Assembly: GCA_964017195.1 (NCBI GenBank) | Contig: OZ024892.1 | Location: forward strand, 6,078,366-6,142,365 | Source: Siderastrea radians | Taxonomy: Eukaryota > Cnidaria > Anthozoa > Scleractinia > Rhizangiidae | DNA length: 64,000 bases | Reading direction: 5' to 3' | Shown: in pieces, positions 60,962 through 64,000 of the stretch | Position numbering within the stretch: position 1 is the first letter of the stretch | How the letters are laid out: each line of letters starts with the position of its first letter | Program-made: the position numbers and the translations under genes | Notes under the pieces: generated by a model | Told to the model about the DNA's origin: nothing | The model's database searches: none | What the model saw: the letters and a program-made list of their open reading frames with translations, nothing else

Positions 60962-62455
60962 GTAGGTGCAACATGATTTTTTCCCGGAGTTCATTTGTGG
61001 ACTAGTAACTGTTAGGGTTTTGCAGGATTTTATCTATGCTTTTTGTATTTAAGATATTCTTTTGAACGTTTGGATTTTTGCGGTTACAGAAGGGGGCAAT
61101 ACTACCACCAACTTGGGAATGAGTGTTCTTTCCAAGAAAGTGAAAAAAGGCTTCGTCAGGACTCGGCAATCGATGATTATTCTTCCTTGGTAATACTAAC
61201 CATTTCTAGTTAAGTGGGAGTAATTTCTTACGAAAAAATATTTGCGCGAGAATGTTTTGTTGATAATCGTGTTAGATCCAGCTCTTTCTTCTAAATTGTG
61301 GATCGTGGAAAATCTGAAATAATCGCAAATTTCAAAACAGGCAAGGCGTTTATTTTATATGGTATTTAGTCAGTTGATTGTGTGCATGTTAAAATATTCT
61401 ATGAAATCCTTTAATCTAATAGTTGATAAACAACCCTTTCTGTGGAATATTCATTCTTTCCTCAGATGGTAGTGGAATGTCACCGGACGTTTTGTTGTCT
61501 AAGAATAAAAATGCTTTAGTTTTGTATTCCAAAAGACCCAGCTAAGGTATTCTCAAATGCAGTTCTTAATTTTTGGGAACATAATTCCGTCCCGCAATCC
61601 CAAGATGCATATTATTAAGATGTCAATTAAAGGCCCTTTATAAACGATATGAAAAGCACCAAAAATCGACCTTCTGAGTTTGACGTTACTCTTACTGAAA
61701 GACAAATATTTACCTTGCCGGTTAAATTTCTATAAAAAAATTCCCTTTTATAAATATCGGAAAAAGTACAGTACCCCTACGAGTTAATTATAGTCGTTTT
61801 AACGTGACAGAATTCCTTCAAGTTGAAAAAATTAGAGAGAAAGAAAAACAATGTATAGTTTCCTTTCTCAAAACCGCCAAGTATATAAACTATTGTTTAC
61901 ATGGGAAAGATAAAGTTGTTTTCCGAAAGTCCAAGAGTGCCATTTAAGGTAAAAAATAACTGCTATTGATTTGGAAAGCCAACAGATTTTCAAAAGATTT
62001 GTTGCGTCCTCTTAACCTTTTAAGCCCCAACATCTTTACACAAATTCTCCTTACTGGTCTCCATAGATTTTATTGAGTACTAATTGAGAGAACTTGTTTA
62101 AGCATTAACTAAACTATCGAAAATCGTTGATCATGACAAATCTTACTCGTTTGAGACTGATTTTGGTTGATTTATCAGGTTTAATGCAAAAAAAGAACAC
62201 ATTTGAAACAAAATGTCCTTTTCTTTAAGTTTGGTGTTCATTTACTTAATTCTCGTGACTTGTTTGTGTTATAATACACTGATAGGATGAGGAGAAATTT
62301 TATGCTGATCACTGTTTGGACTTAAAGGATTAATCTTTCTTTCACTACAGTACGCAACGATTACTTTTTCCACGTTGAATGAAGATCACTTTACTTTTAA
62401 ATCGACGATTGAAAAAAACGATTTTCTAATAGATGTTTTTTCATATTCTCAACAG
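60962..62455 (+). other. intron region of the lectin gene
   Basis: Between donor GTAGGT (60962) and acceptor CAACAG (ending 62455). A candidate middle exon begins at 61090 after TTACAG and could end before GTAATA at 61190; its reading phase does not obviously match the lectin exon, so it is only tentative. Confidence 0.4.
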
Positions 62456-62875
62456 AATCAGCATGTACGTACCACAGGATGGGTTCCTTATGGAAAGTCA
62501 TGTTACCTTGTCATCGACGTTCCAATGCTAGAGTGGAACGATGCTAGAAGAAATTGTCAGAAGCTGGGAGGGGACCTCGCCAAAATCACCTCGGCCGCCG
62601 AAAATCAGTTCATCTACGACCTTCTTATCAAGCAGAAGAAAACTACAGCCCATGGAGCCTGGCTGGGACTTCACCGCAAGGCAGACAAGAAGTTCTACTG
62701 GGCAGATGGCACCCCGGTGACGGGCTACACTGCATGGGCCACTGGTGAACCGAACAACCAAGCTGAGGAATGCACCCACATGTATGGTTCGGGACCCGCG
62801 AAGGGAAAGTGGAACGACTTGAATCGTGCCCGAGGCAAGGCAGAAATTGCATTGGCTCCTGTCATTCTCTGCTAG
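62456..62875 (+). CDS. C-type lectin gene, carbohydrate-recognition exon
   Basis: Follows an acceptor CAACAG and encodes a complete C-type lectin-like domain: WVPYGKSCYLV, the first helix with RNCQKLGGDLAKI, WLGLHRK, then EPNNQAEEC with the mannose-type EPN sugar/calcium motif, WND, and a C-terminal APVILC. Such proteins bind carbohydrates in innate immunity or cell recognition. The cysteine normally found three residues after WND is replaced by Arg (WNDLNR), so the second conserved disulfide should be missing or altered. Confidence 0.75.
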   Translation, partial: NQHVRTTGWVPYGKSCYLVIDVPMLEWNDARRNCQKLGGDLAKITSAAENQFIYDLLIKQKKTTAHGAWLGLHRKADKKFYWADGTPVTGYTAWATGEPNNQAEECTHMYGSGPAKGKWNDLNRARGKAEIALAPVILC

Positions 62876-64000
62876 AAGAACCCTAAATAGTTTTCAGTTG
62901 CTGTTTAGAACGGTCATAGCTTTGCTACTGAGTAGGTTTTTGGGCCCTTTTTTCGCGAAATGTTTTTGAAATAAATGTTATGCCTGGTTACGGTTTAGCG
63001 ATTTAAAATTTGATAATTTATGTACTTGCACACAGTAACAGGTCCCTTTAAGTTTTTTGCCCATGAACGAAGTTATAAAGTGCTACTGCTGAGTACTGTA
63101 GACAATAAGGATAATACTTACTGCTTTATGAATAAATGCAAAAGGTTGGTCAGTAATCTACATGTGTGTCATTGAAGTGGTGAAAACGGTGTTTAGTTTC
63201 CTGAGCTACTCCCTGTTGTGGGTTATTCGGATATGGGTCCATTGGCTGTCGAAGGGCACGTTTTGTTTAATCACAGAAACACATAAATGTAAAACAAAAA
63301 AAAAACGGTCTTCTAAAGAGAGCTGTTACTTATATTCGCGTGTTCCCCTTATTCGTGAGCCAAAGAACTTTTTCTTGCGTGTTGATAAGCCAAGAAAGCA
63401 CACACACAAATGTACCCATTTTTATACAAGTTCACCTACGATCAAACGGAAAAAATGAACGTTTTTGGCTTTTAATAATAATAATATACTTTATTATATG
63501 GCAAGCAATTCTCCAGTCTAAATCGAGTGTTCTGATTGGCTAGTTTTCGGTCGGGATTTTACACTACGGACCGTTACTATGGAAACGGTCCTTTTTGGAT
63601 ATTTGTTTTTTCGCGCTCCCGCTCCCGCAAAATTCAAACTCCGAAAACGCAAGAAGATTAAAAAAGGAAAGGTTTGGAGCTGGTACAAAACCGGAATGAA
63701 CGAGGTAAACACGCCTGTTTAGAAAAGGCGCTCTTCAATTAACTTTACCGACTTTTTGATATAGCAAAACACTCGCCAGCAGTGAATCAAAAAGCATGGC
63801 CAATGTTCTTCAGTGACTGTGTGTGTTTATTGTTTTCTTGTACGGCTATTAGACTGTAAGCTGTAAAGAGCCGCGTAAATCGGCCAACACTTAAACAATA
63901 ATTATTAAAATTCAGCATTAACAAAAGAGTACGTTTCTCACAAGAAAACCTCTCGGCAAATAAAAAATGAAAACTGCAAAAAAACTAGCAAACGGCTTTC
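62876..64000. other. right flank, no gene seen
   Basis: 3' end of the lectin gene (AATAAATG near 62,970), then AT-rich spacer without recognisable genes. Confidence 0.4.

Overview
The window is a piece of animal chromosome, most likely from a marine invertebrate such as a cnidarian, carrying an almost complete integrated adintovirus (Maverick/Polinton family) at about 1,100-22,250. The host guess is an inference from the AT-rich background, many short inverted-repeat transposons, an intronless C2H2 zinc-finger array and a C-type lectin gene. The viral identification is much firmer: one block holds a protein-primed family B DNA polymerase, a retroviral-type integrase with a chromodomain, a double-jelly-roll capsid protein, an adenain-type protease, an A32/FtsK-type packaging ATPase, a parvovirus-type phospholipase A2 and several arginine-rich adenovirus-core-like mini-proteins.

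Viral layout. Left early block (1,111-3,659): three tightly coupled small leftward genes ending in a RING-like protein, a rightward acidic protein, and a leftward SLOG/DprA-like protein. Late block (3,868-15,947): at least 18 rightward genes packed with gaps or overlaps of a few bases: GRF zinc-finger protein, unknown, integrase, two tandem penton-like proteins, four basic core proteins, capsid, protease, a tRNA-like Pol III gene, ATPase, Gly-rich protein, two-TM protein, more core proteins, PLA2. Right early block (16,337-21,980): two overlapping leftward regulatory-type genes and rightward PolB. The two divergent promoters (1,951-2,100 and 17,751-17,915) are reverse-complement copies of one module. 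The copy is damaged: the integrase has a frameshift and the capsid gene one in-frame TGA, while PolB, protease, ATPase and the other genes read through. No terminal inverted repeats were found; beyond PolB lies a scrambled, inverted PolB fragment and tandem repeats.

Host part (22,600-64,000). This is gene-poor and full of non-autonomous DNA transposons, several with target-site duplications readable in the sequence: a Mutator-type 9-bp TSD, a hAT-type 8-bp TSD, two TTAA-flanked elements, and a 6.2-kb element with 6-bp TSD (46,526-52,702) that contains a ~4.1-kb satellite of 70-bp units and whose empty target survives as a neighbouring paralogous copy. Recognisable genes are a 17-finger C2H2 protein (25,503-26,972, 5' end frameshifted), a secreted protein with a His/Cys thiol-enzyme-like domain (53,065-53,799) with one broken and one truncated tandem copy, and a C-type lectin gene (60,733-62,875). 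A Penelope-like reverse transcriptase remnant lies at 33,380-34,165.
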